Shown: positions 42,159 to 52,414 of the stretch, piece after piece
Numbering within the stretch: the stretch's first letter is position 1
Layout: the number at the start of each line of letters is the position of its first letter
Assembly: GCF_900187065.1 (NCBI RefSeq)
Contig: NZ_LT906483.1
Location: forward strand, 4,464,001 to 4,528,000
Origin: Mycolicibacterium thermoresistibile
Lineage (GTDB): Bacteria > Actinomycetota > Actinomycetes > Mycobacteriales > Mycobacteriaceae
Direction: 5' to 3'
Length of the DNA: 64,000 nucleotides
Translations under genes and position numbers: made by a program
Notes under the pieces: model-generated
What the model saw: only the letters and a program-made list of their open reading frames with translations
What the model was told of the DNA's origin: nothing
Database searches by the model: none

Positions 42159-43498
42159 CAGCAGCCCCCGACCGGCCCGGGCCGGGCCGTCTGACGATCC
42201 ACGTCCCAGGCCAGCCTGACCCCGGCGAAGATCTGCCGCCGGATGGGGTGGTCCCAGTTGCGGAAGCTGGGCCGCAGGATGTCGGCGGCGACCGCCCACG
42301 ATCCCCCGCGCAACACCCGGTAGTCACCGGAGCCGGCGCCCTCGAAGAACGGTTGCGAATACCGCTGATAGATCATCGGGGTGAAACCGGGCCACGGCCG
42401 CAGCGGTGAGCTGGTCCATTCCCACACGTCGCCGAGCATCTGTTCGGCGCCGCAGGCCGACGCGCCGGCCGGATAGGCGCCCACCGGGGCGGGCCGCAGC
42501 GCGTCGCCGCCCAGGTTGGCCAGCGCCGCGGTCGGTGCGGCGTCACCCCACGGGTAGCGGCGGCGCCGGCCGGTGGCCGGATCCCACGCGCAGGCCTTCT
42601 CCCATTCGATCTCGGTGGGCAGCCGGGCGCCGGCCCACGCGGCGTACGCCTCGGCCTCGAAGTAGGTGACGTGCTGCACCGGCTCATCGGGCGGGATGTC
42701 CTCGACATGGCCGAACCGGGTGCGGGTGCCGTCGGGATTCCAGAACTGCGGAGCGGTCAGCCCGGCCTCGCAGCGGTACGCCCAGCCTGCGTCGGACCAC
42801 CACCGCCGCTGCCGGTATCCGCCGTCGTCGATGAACGCGCGCCACTCGGCGTTGGTGACCGGCACTCGCCCGATCCGGAACGCCGGCACGTCCACGACGT
42901 GGGCGGGCCGCTCGTTGTCCAGCGCGTACGGCTCGTCGGCAAGGTCGACGCCGAGCACGAACGGGCCGCCCGGCACCAGCACCGAGGTGCCGGCCACGCC
43001 GGGCCGCCCGGGCGGCAGCGCGGTGCCGGAGCCCAGCAACGGCTCCCCGGACCGCAGGTTGAGCGCCTGCAGCATGGTCTCGTCGTGCTGATGTTCGTGG
43101 CTGACCACCATCCCGAACGCGAACGTGTCGGCGTCCTCGGGCAACCGGTCGAGAGCGTCGAGCACCGCCGAACGCACCGTCGCGCAGAACCGGCGCGCCT
43201 GCGCCGGGGACAGCAGCGGCAGGTGCACCCGGCTGGCCCGGGGGTGCACGAACGCGTCGTAGAGCTGTTCGACCGCGGGTTCGAGCAGCCCGGGGCGGCG
43301 CGGATCACCACCGCGCAGCAGCCACAGCTCCTCCTGCTGACCGATATGGGCCAGATCCCACACCAGCGGACTCATCAACGGGTCGTACTGACGCCGCAAT
43401 TCGGCGTCGTCGAAGTCCACCAGCCTCAGGGTGCGGTTGCGGGCGTCGATCAGCTGACGGGCCAGCTCGGCCCGGTGCGGTACAGCCACCCCGGTCAC
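42158..43498 (-). CDS. egtB: Sulfoxide synthase EgtB
   Basis: A 446-residue non-haem iron enzyme that joins gamma-glutamylcysteine to hercynine with O2. It is made of a DinB-like domain plus a formylglycine-generating-enzyme-like domain. Iron ligands His51, His134 and His138, substrate-binding Arg87 and Arg90, catalytic Tyr377 and Asp416 all fall at the residue numbers published for the M. thermoresistibile enzyme. That supports both the GTG 43498 start and the organism assignment. It overlaps egtA by four bases. Confidence 0.97.
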   Translation of the reverse strand: MTGVAVPHRAELARQLIDARNRTLRLVDFDDAELRRQYDPLMSPLVWDLAHIGQQEELWLLRGGDPRRPGLLEPAVEQLYDAFVHPRASRVHLPLLSPAQARRFCATVRSAVLDALDRLPEDADTFAFGMVVSHEHQHDETMLQALNLRSGEPLLGSGTALPPGRPGVAGTSVLVPGGPFVLGVDLADEPYALDNERPAHVVDVPAFRIGRVPVTNAEWRAFIDDGGYRQRRWWSDAGWAYRCEAGLTAPQFWNPDGTRTRFGHVEDIPPDEPVQHVTYFEAEAYAAWAGARLPTEIEWEKACAWDPATGRRRRYPWGDAAPTAALANLGGDALRPAPVGAYPAGASACGAEQMLGDVWEWTSSPLRPWPGFTPMIYQRYSQPFFEGAGSGDYRVLRGGSWAVAADILRPSFRNWDHPIRRQIFAGVRLAWDVDRQTARPGPVGGC

Positions 43499-44769
43499 CA
43501 GTCACCTCTTCCGTGTCGGTCCACCGCGTCGCCGATGCCGCGGCGGACCACCAGATCCGCGAAGTCGTCGGCGGGACAACGCCCCCGCTCGACCGACCGC
43601 ACCAGCCGCTCCATCGATTCCAGCAGCGGGGCGGGCGTGCGTTCGGCCGCGGTGCGCACACATCGGTTCGCGGCGGTGAACAGCCGCCGGTCGGCCAGCC
43701 CGTCGCGGGCGGCCCGGCTCCACGCCGAGCTCACCGGTTCGGTGGCCTCCGCGGCGATGTCGGCGGCGGACGGATCGTCGAGCAGGGTGACGAGCGTGAA
43801 CACCACCGCCGGCCACAGCGCGTCGGGCACACAGTCGAGGTAGCGGATCTCCAGCCAGCCCCGCGGCCGCACCGGTGGGAACAGCGTGGTCAGGTGGTAC
43901 TCCAGATCCGCCACCGTGGGCCGCCGCCCGCCCAGCGCGGTGCGGCCGTCCGCCCAGTCGGCGAACGGCACCCAGTCGGTCACCGGTTCGGCGGTCCGGT
44001 CCCCGGCGCCGTTGACCAGCATGACCGGCGCCCGCAACGCGTACCGGGCCCAGTCCCCACCGGGTGTCCGGACACCGTCGCGGCCGCCGAGGATCGGCCC
44101 GCACCGCGCGGAGTCGAGTTGCCCCCAGATGCGTTGGCGACTGCTGCGCCAGCCGGAGAATCGTCCGCCGAGCAGCGGCGAGTTGGCGGCGATCGCGACC
44201 ATCACCGGACCCAGCGCGTGCGCCAACCGGATCCGCTCGGCCCATCCGGTGCGCGGCCCGGCCTCGACGTTCACCTGTATCGACGCGGTCGAGGTCATCA
44301 TCGCCGATCCGGCGGCGGCGGTGCCGCTGGCGGCGAAGAACGTCTCCATCGCCCGGTAACGGGACCCCGGATTGACCCGCTGCGGCTGCCGCACCGGGTC
44401 CGCGCCCAGCATCACCAGGGCGTACCCGGCCCGGGCGAACGCGGCCCGCAGCACCGCCTGATCGGTGAGCATCGCCGTCGCCGCGGCCACCGGCCCGTCC
44501 AGCGGCGGGCCGGACAGTTCCACCGCGCCGCCCGGTTCGACGGAGATGGCGCTGCCGCCGGGCAGCTCCCCGACGGTGGCGATGACGTCGGTCAGTTCCG
44601 CCCAGCCCGGCCGGCGCCCCGGGTCGGCGACGTCGAAGCAGTGCGCCTCGATCTCCAGCCCGACCCGCCCGACCGGACCGTCACGCAGGCAGGACGCCTC
44701 GATGTGCGCCGCGGCGCGCCGGGCGCTGTCGACGGTCGCAGGGGCTTCGGCCGTGACGGGCAGGGTCAT
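43495..44769 (-). CDS. egtA: Glutamate-cysteine ligase EgtA
   Basis: A 424-residue GCS2-type ligase that makes gamma-glutamylcysteine for EgtB; orthologue of Rv3704c (also called gshA). The core VGLEIEAHCFD, VEPGGAVELSGPP, the MMTSTASIQVN strand and RYLDCVPDALWPAV are all conserved in the family. ATG 44769 has GAGGAC seven bases upstream; an ATG at 44847 would add an unrelated Cys-rich leader. First gene of the operon, 135 bases after the secreted protein gene, so the operon promoter probably lies at 44770-44904. Confidence 0.95.
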   Translation of the reverse strand: MTLPVTAEAPATVDSARRAAAHIEASCLRDGPVGRVGLEIEAHCFDVADPGRRPGWAELTDVIATVGELPGGSAISVEPGGAVELSGPPLDGPVAAATAMLTDQAVLRAAFARAGYALVMLGADPVRQPQRVNPGSRYRAMETFFAASGTAAAGSAMMTSTASIQVNVEAGPRTGWAERIRLAHALGPVMVAIAANSPLLGGRFSGWRSSRQRIWGQLDSARCGPILGGRDGVRTPGGDWARYALRAPVMLVNGAGDRTAEPVTDWVPFADWADGRTALGGRRPTVADLEYHLTTLFPPVRPRGWLEIRYLDCVPDALWPAVVFTLVTLLDDPSAADIAAEATEPVSSAWSRAARDGLADRRLFTAANRCVRTAAERTPAPLLESMERLVRSVERGRCPADDFADLVVRRGIGDAVDRHGRGDW

Positions 44770-44904
44770 GGCGGTGTCCTCGCAGTCCTCCCGGGTTGTG
44801 CGGCTCGGGCAGCAGTTGCCAACCATCTTCCCGCAGATGTCCGACAATCCCGCCGGTCTTCTCCGGGCTTCCGGGTGGCTCTCGGGTGACTCCCCGTCGA
44901 GCCG

Positions 44905-45582
44905 CTACTGACCGAGCGTGTTCTGCATCGCCCCGGCCAGCACGTTCACCGCCGGTCCGCCGTTCCCGGATTGGCACACCTTGGCCTGCAGCAGCACGTT
45001 CTCCCGCAACCGGGTGGTGTTGAAACACCGCCGGTCGGTGCCGGCCTGCTGCTTGACCCAGTCGACCTCCGCGGCGGTGGCCGGTCCCGCGGTGAACGAC
45101 CACACCTCGGTGGTGAAGTTGTCCAGATGCATCGCGGTGTTCTGGCCGGCGCATCCGGCGGCCCGGTCCACCACCCGGTGGAACGCCCGGCCGGCGGCCT
45201 CAGTGGTGGCGAACACGCCGACGGCCTGTTTGACCAGATGGGTGCGGTCGGTGGCCGACGTCTGGGTCAGGGCGCTGTTGAACGATGCGAGATCGGGGTC
45301 GAGGTAGACCTCCGGCAGCCCGATGTCGGCCCAGTTGTTGCACACCGGGTTGTCGACGTAGAACGCCTGCACCGGTTCGGTGAACACCGCTTCCCAGCGC
45401 AGCTGGGCGCCGACGATGTTACTGACCGAACCCTTCGGCAGCACCGCGTAATTCACCACGCCCGGATCCGACGGCCGGGCCTGCGCCGGTGCCACCGCAC
45501 TGATGAGGGCCGTCGCGGCAGCCAGTGCGATGGTGGTCGCGATGGTGGCCAGGGCCGCGCCGACCGTTGTGACGGCACGCAA
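44905..45582 (-). CDS. Secreted PknH-sensor-like protein (Rv3705c)
   Basis: A 225-residue exported protein with a signal peptide (about residues 1-35, cleaving near AQARP). The following domain has four Cys (NPVC, AAGC, DRRC, AKVC) in the pattern of the PknH extracellular sensor domain (two disulfides). The TTG start at 45582 is the only in-frame start before the hydrophobic segment. It stands four bases after ohr and precedes egtA, so co-transcription with either is possible. Ligand unknown. Confidence 0.8.
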   Translation of the reverse strand: MRAVTTVGAALATIATTIALAAATALISAVAPAQARPSDPGVVNYAVLPKGSVSNIVGAQLRWEAVFTEPVQAFYVDNPVCNNWADIGLPEVYLDPDLASFNSALTQTSATDRTHLVKQAVGVFATTEAAGRAFHRVVDRAAGCAGQNTAMHLDNFTTEVWSFTAGPATAAEVDWVKQQAGTDRRCFNTTRLRENVLLQAKVCQSGNGGPAVNVLAGAMQNTLGQ

Positions 45583-45585
45583 GCG

Positions 45586-46011
45586 CTAGACCTTCGCCGA
45601 CGTGGTGACGTCGATGTTGCCCCGGGTGGCCTTGGAGTACGGGCACACCTGGTTCGCCTTGCCCATCAGCTCCTCGGCCTGCTGCTGGGACAGCCCCGGC
45701 AGATAACCGATGATGTTGGCGCTCAACGCGAAACTCGTGTCGTCCTTGCCGATCCCGATCTGCACCGTGACCGAGGTGGCGTCATCAAGTTGGACGTCGG
45801 AGTTCTTGGCCACCAACCGCAACGCCCCGAGGAAACACGCGGCGTAGCCCGCGGAGAACAACAGTTCGGGGTTGACGCCCTCGCCGCTGCCTCCCATCTC
45901 CTTGGGCGGGCGGGTCTGAAGGTCGAGCCTGCCGTCCGAGGACCGGACCTTGCCGTCGCGGCCTCCTCCGGTCGCAGTGGATTCCGCGGTGTAGATGGCT
46001 TCGATGCTCAT
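45586..46011 (-). CDS. ohr: Organic hydroperoxide reductase Ohr
   Basis: A 141-residue OsmC/Ohr protein that reduces organic peroxides with a dithiol. The reactive Cys59 (YAACFLGAL) and resolving Cys123 (NQVCPYSKATRGN) are in place, as is the IYTAESTATGGGRDG N-terminus typical of Ohr. ATG 46011. It lies 77 bases downstream of katA on the same strand, suggesting a peroxide-response cluster. No OhrR-type regulator is adjacent. Confidence 0.93.
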   Translation of the reverse strand: MSIEAIYTAESTATGGGRDGKVRSSDGRLDLQTRPPKEMGGSGEGVNPELLFSAGYAACFLGALRLVAKNSDVQLDDATSVTVQIGIGKDDTSFALSANIIGYLPGLSQQQAEELMGKANQVCPYSKATRGNIDVTTSAKV

Positions 46012-46088
46012 GGTCCGATCCTCGCGATTCGGGGCGCGAACGGCAAGGGCCGGACGCACCCCGGATCCGGGAACATCCGATTCCCGCG

Positions 46089-47555
46089 CTACACGCCGTT
46101 GGTGTGGTTGAGCCTGGCCCGCACTCCCTCCTCGACCTTCTTGCCCAGATCGGCGTCCACATTGCGCCAGTACTCGAACACCCGGGACAGCACCGGCTCC
46201 TTCACACCGTTGGAGACGTGCCCGATGATGTTGTTGGCCAATCGTTCCCGGGCCGCGTCGTCGAGCACCTCACGCACCAGGGTGCCGGCCTGACCCCAGT
46301 CGTCGTCCTCCGCGTGCAGGGTGTAGGCACTGCGCACCATCTCCCCGTCGGACATCCAGCGCACCTCGGCGGCGCGGGACTCGTCGGCGACCGGTCCACC
46401 GTAGGAATTGGGTGCGTACACCGGGTCTTTGACGTTCTGAATCCGCATCGCCCCGTCCTTGGAGTAGGAGTGCACCTCCACCCGCGGCGAATTCACCGGG
46501 ATCTGCTTGTAGTTCACCCCCAACCGGGCGCGGTGCGCGTCGGCGTAGGAGAAACCACGGGCCAACAGCATCTTGTCCGGGCTCAGCCCGGTCCCGGGAA
46601 CGAGGTTGTTCGGCTCGAACGCCGCCTGCTCCATCTCGGTGTGGTAGTCCTCGACGTTGCGGTTCAGCGTCATCGTGCCGACGTCGATCAGCGGATAGTC
46701 GCCGTGCGGCCACACCTTGGTCAGGTCGAACGGATTGAACCGGTAGGTCTTGGCCTCCTCGAACGGCATGATCTGGACCTTGAGGGTCCAACTCGGATAC
46801 TGACCGCCCTCGATCGCCTCGTAGAGGTCGCGGGTGTGGTAGTCGGCGTCCTCGCCGGCCAGCCGGTCGGCTTCCTCCTGGGTGAGGAATTCGATCCCCT
46901 GGTCGGTCTTGAAGTGGTACTTCACCCAGAAGATCTCCCCGTCGGCGTTGATCCAGCTGTAGGTGTGGCTGCCGTAGCCGTTCATGTGCCGCCAGGTCTT
47001 CGGGATGCCGCGGTCACCCATCAGCCAGGTCACCTGATGCGCCGACTCCGGCGACAGCGTCCAGAAGTCCCACTGCATGTTGTGGTCACGCAGATTGTTG
47101 CGGGCCAAGCGCTTCTGCGAACGGATGAAGTGCTGGAACTTCATCGGGTCGCGCATGAAGAAGATCGGGGTGTTGTTGCCGACCAGGTCGAAGTTGCCCT
47201 CGCTGGTGTAGAACTTCAGCGCGAAGCCGCGCGGGTCCCGCCAGGTGTCGGGGCTGCCGCGCTCCCCGGCGACGGTGGAGAACCGGGCCAGCATGTCGGT
47301 CTTGACGCCCGGCTGGAACACCGCCGCCCGGGTGTAGCGGCTGACGTCGTTGGTCACCTCGAAGATGCCGAACGCCCCGGCGCCCTTGGCGTGCGGCTGC
47401 CGTTCCGGGATGCGTTCCCGGTTGAAGTTGGCCATCTGCTCGATCAGGTAGTGGTCCTGCAGCAGGATCGGGCCGTCCGGGCCGACGGTGAGCGACCGTT
47501 CGTCGCTGGGGGCCGGTGCACCGCCGTCTGTCGTGGTGAAGGGTCGAGTGGTCAT
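46089..47555 (-). CDS. katA: Monofunctional haem catalase
   Basis: A 488-residue small-subunit (clade 3-type) catalase. Catalytic His in ERQPHAKGAGA, Asn in VGNNTPIFF, haem-ligand Tyr in RGFSYADAHRARLG, and the RFSTVAGERGS signature are present. No C-terminal flavodoxin-like domain. ATG 47555 has GAGGAG six bases upstream. It follows the Fur-family gene on the same strand with a 225-base gap. M. tuberculosis has no such gene here. Confidence 0.96.
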   Translation of the reverse strand: MTTRPFTTTDGGAPAPSDERSLTVGPDGPILLQDHYLIEQMANFNRERIPERQPHAKGAGAFGIFEVTNDVSRYTRAAVFQPGVKTDMLARFSTVAGERGSPDTWRDPRGFALKFYTSEGNFDLVGNNTPIFFMRDPMKFQHFIRSQKRLARNNLRDHNMQWDFWTLSPESAHQVTWLMGDRGIPKTWRHMNGYGSHTYSWINADGEIFWVKYHFKTDQGIEFLTQEEADRLAGEDADYHTRDLYEAIEGGQYPSWTLKVQIMPFEEAKTYRFNPFDLTKVWPHGDYPLIDVGTMTLNRNVEDYHTEMEQAAFEPNNLVPGTGLSPDKMLLARGFSYADAHRARLGVNYKQIPVNSPRVEVHSYSKDGAMRIQNVKDPVYAPNSYGGPVADESRAAEVRWMSDGEMVRSAYTLHAEDDDWGQAGTLVREVLDDAARERLANNIIGHVSNGVKEPVLSRVFEYWRNVDADLGKKVEEGVRARLNHTNGV

Positions 47556-47780
47556 CGTCATCTCCTCGGTAACCGGCGGCAGGGCTGACCGCCTAGGGAC
47601 ACCCGTAAATCTGGATGTGAATCCAATAGAACTGGGCGGCAACACTTTTCCCGCCCGGTATGAACTGCTCAGCGGCGCGTGACCAAGCCGCCCGGGAAGG
47701 GGCCTTGGGGACGGGGACGTGTCGCGCCGCGGCCACACGCCCAGTATGCGCCGCTTTCTGGATCAATTGAGGAAAATGAA
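47556..47780. promoter_or_regulatory. katA upstream region
   Basis: 225 bases between furA and katA. A short dyad TGGAT-N4-ATCCA is at 47612-47625, and an A/T-rich patch unusual for this genome is near 47756-47785. Either could hold a Fur-type site, but no full 19-bp box was recognised. Confidence 0.35.
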
Positions 47781-48245
47781 CTAATCGTTACCGACGGTGG
47801 CATCGTCACCGACCGGGGCGGCGGTGCTGCAGTCCGGGCAGATGCCCCAGAACACCACTTCGGCCTCGTCGATCTGATACCCCATCACATCGGCGGGCTC
47901 CAGGCAGGGCGCGGCTCCCACCACGCAGTCCACGTCGGAGACCCGTGAACAGACCCGGCACACCAGGTGGTGGTGGTTGTCACCGGCGCGGGTCTCGTAC
48001 CGGGCCGAGGAGCCCGCGGGCTCGATGCGGCGCACCAGCCCGGCGCTGACACAGGCCCGCAGCACGTCGTACACCGCCTGGGTCGACACCGAGCCGAGAG
48101 CCTCGCGCACCCGCTGGGCGACCTCGTCGGCGGTCGAGTGCGGATGGTCGATCAGCGCATTGAGCACGGCGACCCGCGGCGCGGTCACGCGCAGACCCGC
48201 CGCGCGCAGGCGGGCGGGTGGATCGAAATCGGTCGCCGGATTCAT
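47781..48245 (-). CDS. furA: Fur-family regulator (FurA-like)
   Basis: A 154-residue Fur protein. The winged-helix N-terminus (ARLRAAGLRVTAPRVAVLNAL) is followed by the metal-binding GDNHHHLVC. Two CxxC pairs (CRVC and CPDC) form a structural zinc site. It lies upstream of katA in the same direction, mirroring the furA-katG arrangement of other mycobacteria, so it probably represses katA and itself. ATG 48245 follows CATACT by six bases with TTGACT 16 bp further up: a probable leaderless promoter. Confidence 0.9.
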   Translation of the reverse strand: MNPATDFDPPARLRAAGLRVTAPRVAVLNALIDHPHSTADEVAQRVREALGSVSTQAVYDVLRACVSAGLVRRIEPAGSSARYETRAGDNHHHLVCRVCSRVSDVDCVVGAAPCLEPADVMGYQIDEAEVVFWGICPDCSTAAPVGDDATVGND

Positions 48246-48251
48246 CCTTCC

Positions 48252-48279
48252 AGTATGACCGTTCTCTGGAATGAGTCAA
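48252..48279 (-). promoter_or_regulatory. furA promoter
   Basis: TTGACT (48279-48274) and CATACT (48257-48252) with a 16 bp spacer. Transcription would begin on or next to the ATG. The layout resembles the known leaderless furA promoter of M. tuberculosis. Confidence 0.6.
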
Positions 48280-48300
48280 GAAAAGGCCGCGTGGCGCGGG

Positions 48301-48669
48301 TCACGGTCGCGGCGTCGCGGTGGGGCTTGGGGCCGCCGGTTCGGTCGGCGGCGCCGGCCGGGTCCCGGGGGCGGACGGGCTGAACCGCGGTCCCGGGCCG
48401 GGATGGTCGAAATAGCGCGACGGCATCCGGTCGTGCCAGTGCATGCGGTGGTGATGGCCGCCGAAACCGTCGGACACCCGGCCCAGGAAGAACCCGGCGA
48501 AGAAGATCACCGCCATGATCACGAGCACCCCCGCGACGATCGCGATCCATGCCGCCACCTGGGGTAATCGGCTCGACCTGGGAGCGTTCGACACAGCCGG
48601 CGGCGCGGCGGCCGGCTGTGCCGGTGGTGCCTGCGGTTCGGTCGGACGCGGTTCGGGTGCGTCGGTCAT
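48301..48669 (-). CDS. Pro-rich single-pass membrane protein with His cluster
   Basis: A 122-residue protein: a Pro/Ala-rich N-terminus, one membrane helix (about residues 38-62, ending FFAGFFLGRV), a His-rich juxtamembrane segment (GGHHHRMHWHDRM) and a Pro-rich tail. The His cluster might bind metal (inference). ATG 48669 is preferred over an upstream ATG at 48705. It starts seven bases after the DUF4185 gene and precedes furA. Function unknown. Confidence 0.7.
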   Translation of the reverse strand: MTDAPEPRPTEPQAPPAQPAAAPPAVSNAPRSSRLPQVAAWIAIVAGVLVIMAVIFFAGFFLGRVSDGFGGHHHRMHWHDRMPSRYFDHPGPGPRFSPSAPGTRPAPPTEPAAPSPTATPRP

Positions 48670-48676
48670 GGAGAGA

Positions 48677-49933
48677 TCATGCCTGCGGCGGGCGCCATCC
48701 GGCAAAGGGCGATTCCCATGATGTGTGCCCCGGTTCGTCCCAGGGCTTGTAGGGGTTGACCGCGAATTGGATGACCCGGTACGGTGACCCGCCCCGCGGG
48801 CCGGTGTTCCACTGGCTGATGAACACCCGGACCTCGTCCAGGGTGGACCCCGGCGAGATGTAACCGCCGTAGGGCTGGGCCAGCCGGTTGTCGTCCGGCG
48901 GCGGCAGATGTTCGGCGGGGTCGGGCCACTCGCTGGCCACCACCACGGTGGTCACCGGGGCGGTGCCCAGCGCGGTCGGCTCGGCCGCGACACGGATCTC
49001 CATGTTGCCGGTGGTGGCGTTGAAGTAGCTCAGTACCGTCTTGCCGTCGATCTGGCGCACGCTCATCTCCCCGACCCGGTCCGGCCACAGCGGGGTCGGG
49101 GGTTTGCCCCAGCCGCCGTCGGGCCCGGGCAGCCCGGACCAGCCCTGCCAACTGGACCGGTCGGTGAAGTTCTCCGGCGCCACCCGGAACAGCAGCACCG
49201 GCGAGCTGCGGTCGAAGTTGTTGGTGACGATGTACACCCACCCGGTCTCGGACTCGGCGGTGGGGATCGGATCGTAGTACCCGCTGAGCTGTGACTGCCG
49301 GCCGTCCAGATGGTCGAAATCCCGCTGCGACCCGGGCACCGTCTGCCAGCCCCCGCGCCCGGCCTCGGCCTTCACCAACCGGGAATGCTGCGGGACCAGG
49401 TCGCGCACGGTGGTGACCAGCAGATAGTTCTCCCGGTTGATCTGCACCACCCCGGCGGGCAGCTGGGAACCGCCGGGCGGGGTCGGGTCCGCCAGCAGCG
49501 GGGTGTGCACCCCGGTGACCCCGTCGTAGCGCACCCCGGCGGGGTCGCCGATCGACTCGGGGTCGACGTGCAGGGCGATCGGCGAGTACCAGCCGCCGTA
49601 TCCGACGCCCTCGCCGGCGAAGCTGTCTCCGCACACCTGCAGGATCCCGCTGGGGAACTCCATGAAGTCGCACAGGTCGGTGGCGCCGATCCCGTAATCC
49701 CGGGTTCCGGTGCCGGTCCCGGCCACCGGGCCCAGCCGCACCACCTGCCCCGGGGCCAGCGGCGGCAGCACCGGAGCGGGCCGCGGGGCCGGGGCCGGCG
49801 GGTCGGCACGCGCCACCGGAGCGGCGGCCGCCGCCACCGTGCACACCATGGTGACCACCACCGCGACCGACGCCGGAATCGACTTCAGGGCATGCGCGGT
49901 CCGCGCGTCGGTGATTCGGCGCAGCCGCAGCAC
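48677..49933 (-). CDS. Secreted DUF4185 protein, possible arabinan hydrolase
   Basis: A 418-residue exported protein, orthologue of Rv3707c. A signal peptide (about 1-43, ending VARADPP) leads into a five-bladed beta-propeller-type DUF4185 domain with GIGATDLCDFMEF, CGDSFAGEG and SQWNTGP. Some DUF4185 proteins have been shown to be endo-D-arabinanases acting on arabinogalactan/LAM (family knowledge; assignment to this protein is an inference). GTG 49933. Confidence 0.78.
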   Translation of the reverse strand: MLRLRRITDARTAHALKSIPASVAVVVTMVCTVAAAAAPVARADPPAPAPRPAPVLPPLAPGQVVRLGPVAGTGTGTRDYGIGATDLCDFMEFPSGILQVCGDSFAGEGVGYGGWYSPIALHVDPESIGDPAGVRYDGVTGVHTPLLADPTPPGGSQLPAGVVQINRENYLLVTTVRDLVPQHSRLVKAEAGRGGWQTVPGSQRDFDHLDGRQSQLSGYYDPIPTAESETGWVYIVTNNFDRSSPVLLFRVAPENFTDRSSWQGWSGLPGPDGGWGKPPTPLWPDRVGEMSVRQIDGKTVLSYFNATTGNMEIRVAAEPTALGTAPVTTVVVASEWPDPAEHLPPPDDNRLAQPYGGYISPGSTLDEVRVFISQWNTGPRGGSPYRVIQFAVNPYKPWDEPGHTSWESPFAGWRPPQA

Positions 49934-49942
49934 CGGGCCGGG

Positions 49943-50989
49943 TCAGAGGTCGGCGGCCAGCATCTCGGCGATCTGAATCGTGTTCAGCGCCGCGCCTTTC
50001 CGCAGATTGTCACCGGAGACGAACAACGCCAGCCCGCGCCCGTCCGGCACACCGGGATCCTGCCGGATCCGGCCGACCAGGGATTCATCGACACCGGCCG
50101 CGGCGAGCGGGGTCGGCACGTCGACGAGCTTGACACCCGGCGCGTCGGCCAGCAGTTCGGTCGCCCGGGCCACCGACAGCGGCCGGGCGAACTCGGCGTT
50201 CACCGACAGCGAGTGCCCGGTGTACACCGGCACCCGCACACAGGTGCCGCTGACCGCCAGCTCCGGGATGTCGAGGATCTTGCGGCTCTCGTGGCGCAGC
50301 TTCTGATCCTCGTCGGTCTCGCCGGACCCGTCGTCGACCATCGAGCCGGCCAACGGCACCACGTTGAACGCGATCGGCGCGACATAGGTGCTCGGCTCGG
50401 GGAACGACACCGCCGAGCCGTCGTGCACCAGCGCCCGGCTGTCGTCGGCGACCGCGCGAACCTGGCCGTAGAGTTCCTCGACCCCGGCCAGACCGCTGCC
50501 GCTGACCGCCTGATAGCTCGACACGATCAGCCGGACCAGGCCGGCCTCGTCGTGCAGCGGTTTGAGCACCGGCATCGCGGCCATCGTGGTGCAGTTCGGG
50601 TTGGCGATGATGTTCTTGGCGAGCTTGCGGCCGCGCACATCGCGGTCGAAGTTCACCTCGCTCACCACCAACGGCACCTCGGGGTCCTTGCGCCAGGCCG
50701 ACGAGTTGTCGATCACCACCGCCCCGGCCGCGGCGAACCGCGGGGCCTGCTCCCGCGACATCGCCCCGCCGGCCGAGAACAACGCGATGTCCAGCCCGGA
50801 CGGGTCGGCCGTCGCGGCGTCCTCGACCTCGATCTCCTGCCCGCGGAAGGTCAGCTTCTTGCCCTGGGAGCGGGCCGAGGCGAAGAACCGCACCGACTTG
50901 ACCGGGAAGTCACGCTGTTCCAGCAGGGCCCGCATGACCTGACCGACCTGGCCGGTCGCACCGACCACACCGAGATTGACGGCCCCCAT
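49943..50989 (-). CDS. asd: Aspartate-semialdehyde dehydrogenase
   Basis: A 348-residue enzyme reducing aspartyl phosphate to the semialdehyde for lysine, diaminopimelate, threonine and methionine. It has the NADP-binding GVVGATGQVGQ at the N-terminus and catalytic Cys in NPNCTTM; the His of the HSLSVNAEF segment completes the active site. ATG 50989 is separated by one base from the ask stop, so translation is coupled. Orthologue of Rv3708c. Confidence 0.96.
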   Translation of the reverse strand: MGAVNLGVVGATGQVGQVMRALLEQRDFPVKSVRFFASARSQGKKLTFRGQEIEVEDAATADPSGLDIALFSAGGAMSREQAPRFAAAGAVVIDNSSAWRKDPEVPLVVSEVNFDRDVRGRKLAKNIIANPNCTTMAAMPVLKPLHDEAGLVRLIVSSYQAVSGSGLAGVEELYGQVRAVADDSRALVHDGSAVSFPEPSTYVAPIAFNVVPLAGSMVDDGSGETDEDQKLRHESRKILDIPELAVSGTCVRVPVYTGHSLSVNAEFARPLSVARATELLADAPGVKLVDVPTPLAAAGVDESLVGRIRQDPGVPDGRGLALFVSGDNLRKGAALNTIQIAEMLAADL

Positions 50990-50990
50990 G

Positions 50991-52256
<1,266 letters not shown>

Positions 52257-52414
52257 AATTACCTTTCAGCGGTACGGATATTGAGTCTCACCAAGGATAG
52301 AGGCTCGCACGCCCCGGGCCCTCTTCCGGTGTCGCGGCCGCAGCACGTCGACCTTGCGGTGAGGGCGCGATCACGCGAGAAATCGAGCCCTGGGTGCAAA
52401 GTCGACGGAGAAAA
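52257..52414 (-). promoter_or_regulatory. Upstream region of the ask-asd operon
   Basis: 158 bases upstream of ask. On the minus strand TATCCT (52299-52294) is a possible -10 about 40 bases before the GTG. No lysine riboswitch-like fold was recognised. The preceding same-strand gene ends at 52415. Confidence 0.4.

Noticed and set aside
52257..52414. Lysine riboswitch upstream of ask.
   Set aside because: No five-helix junction or conserved L-box core could be traced in 158 bases.
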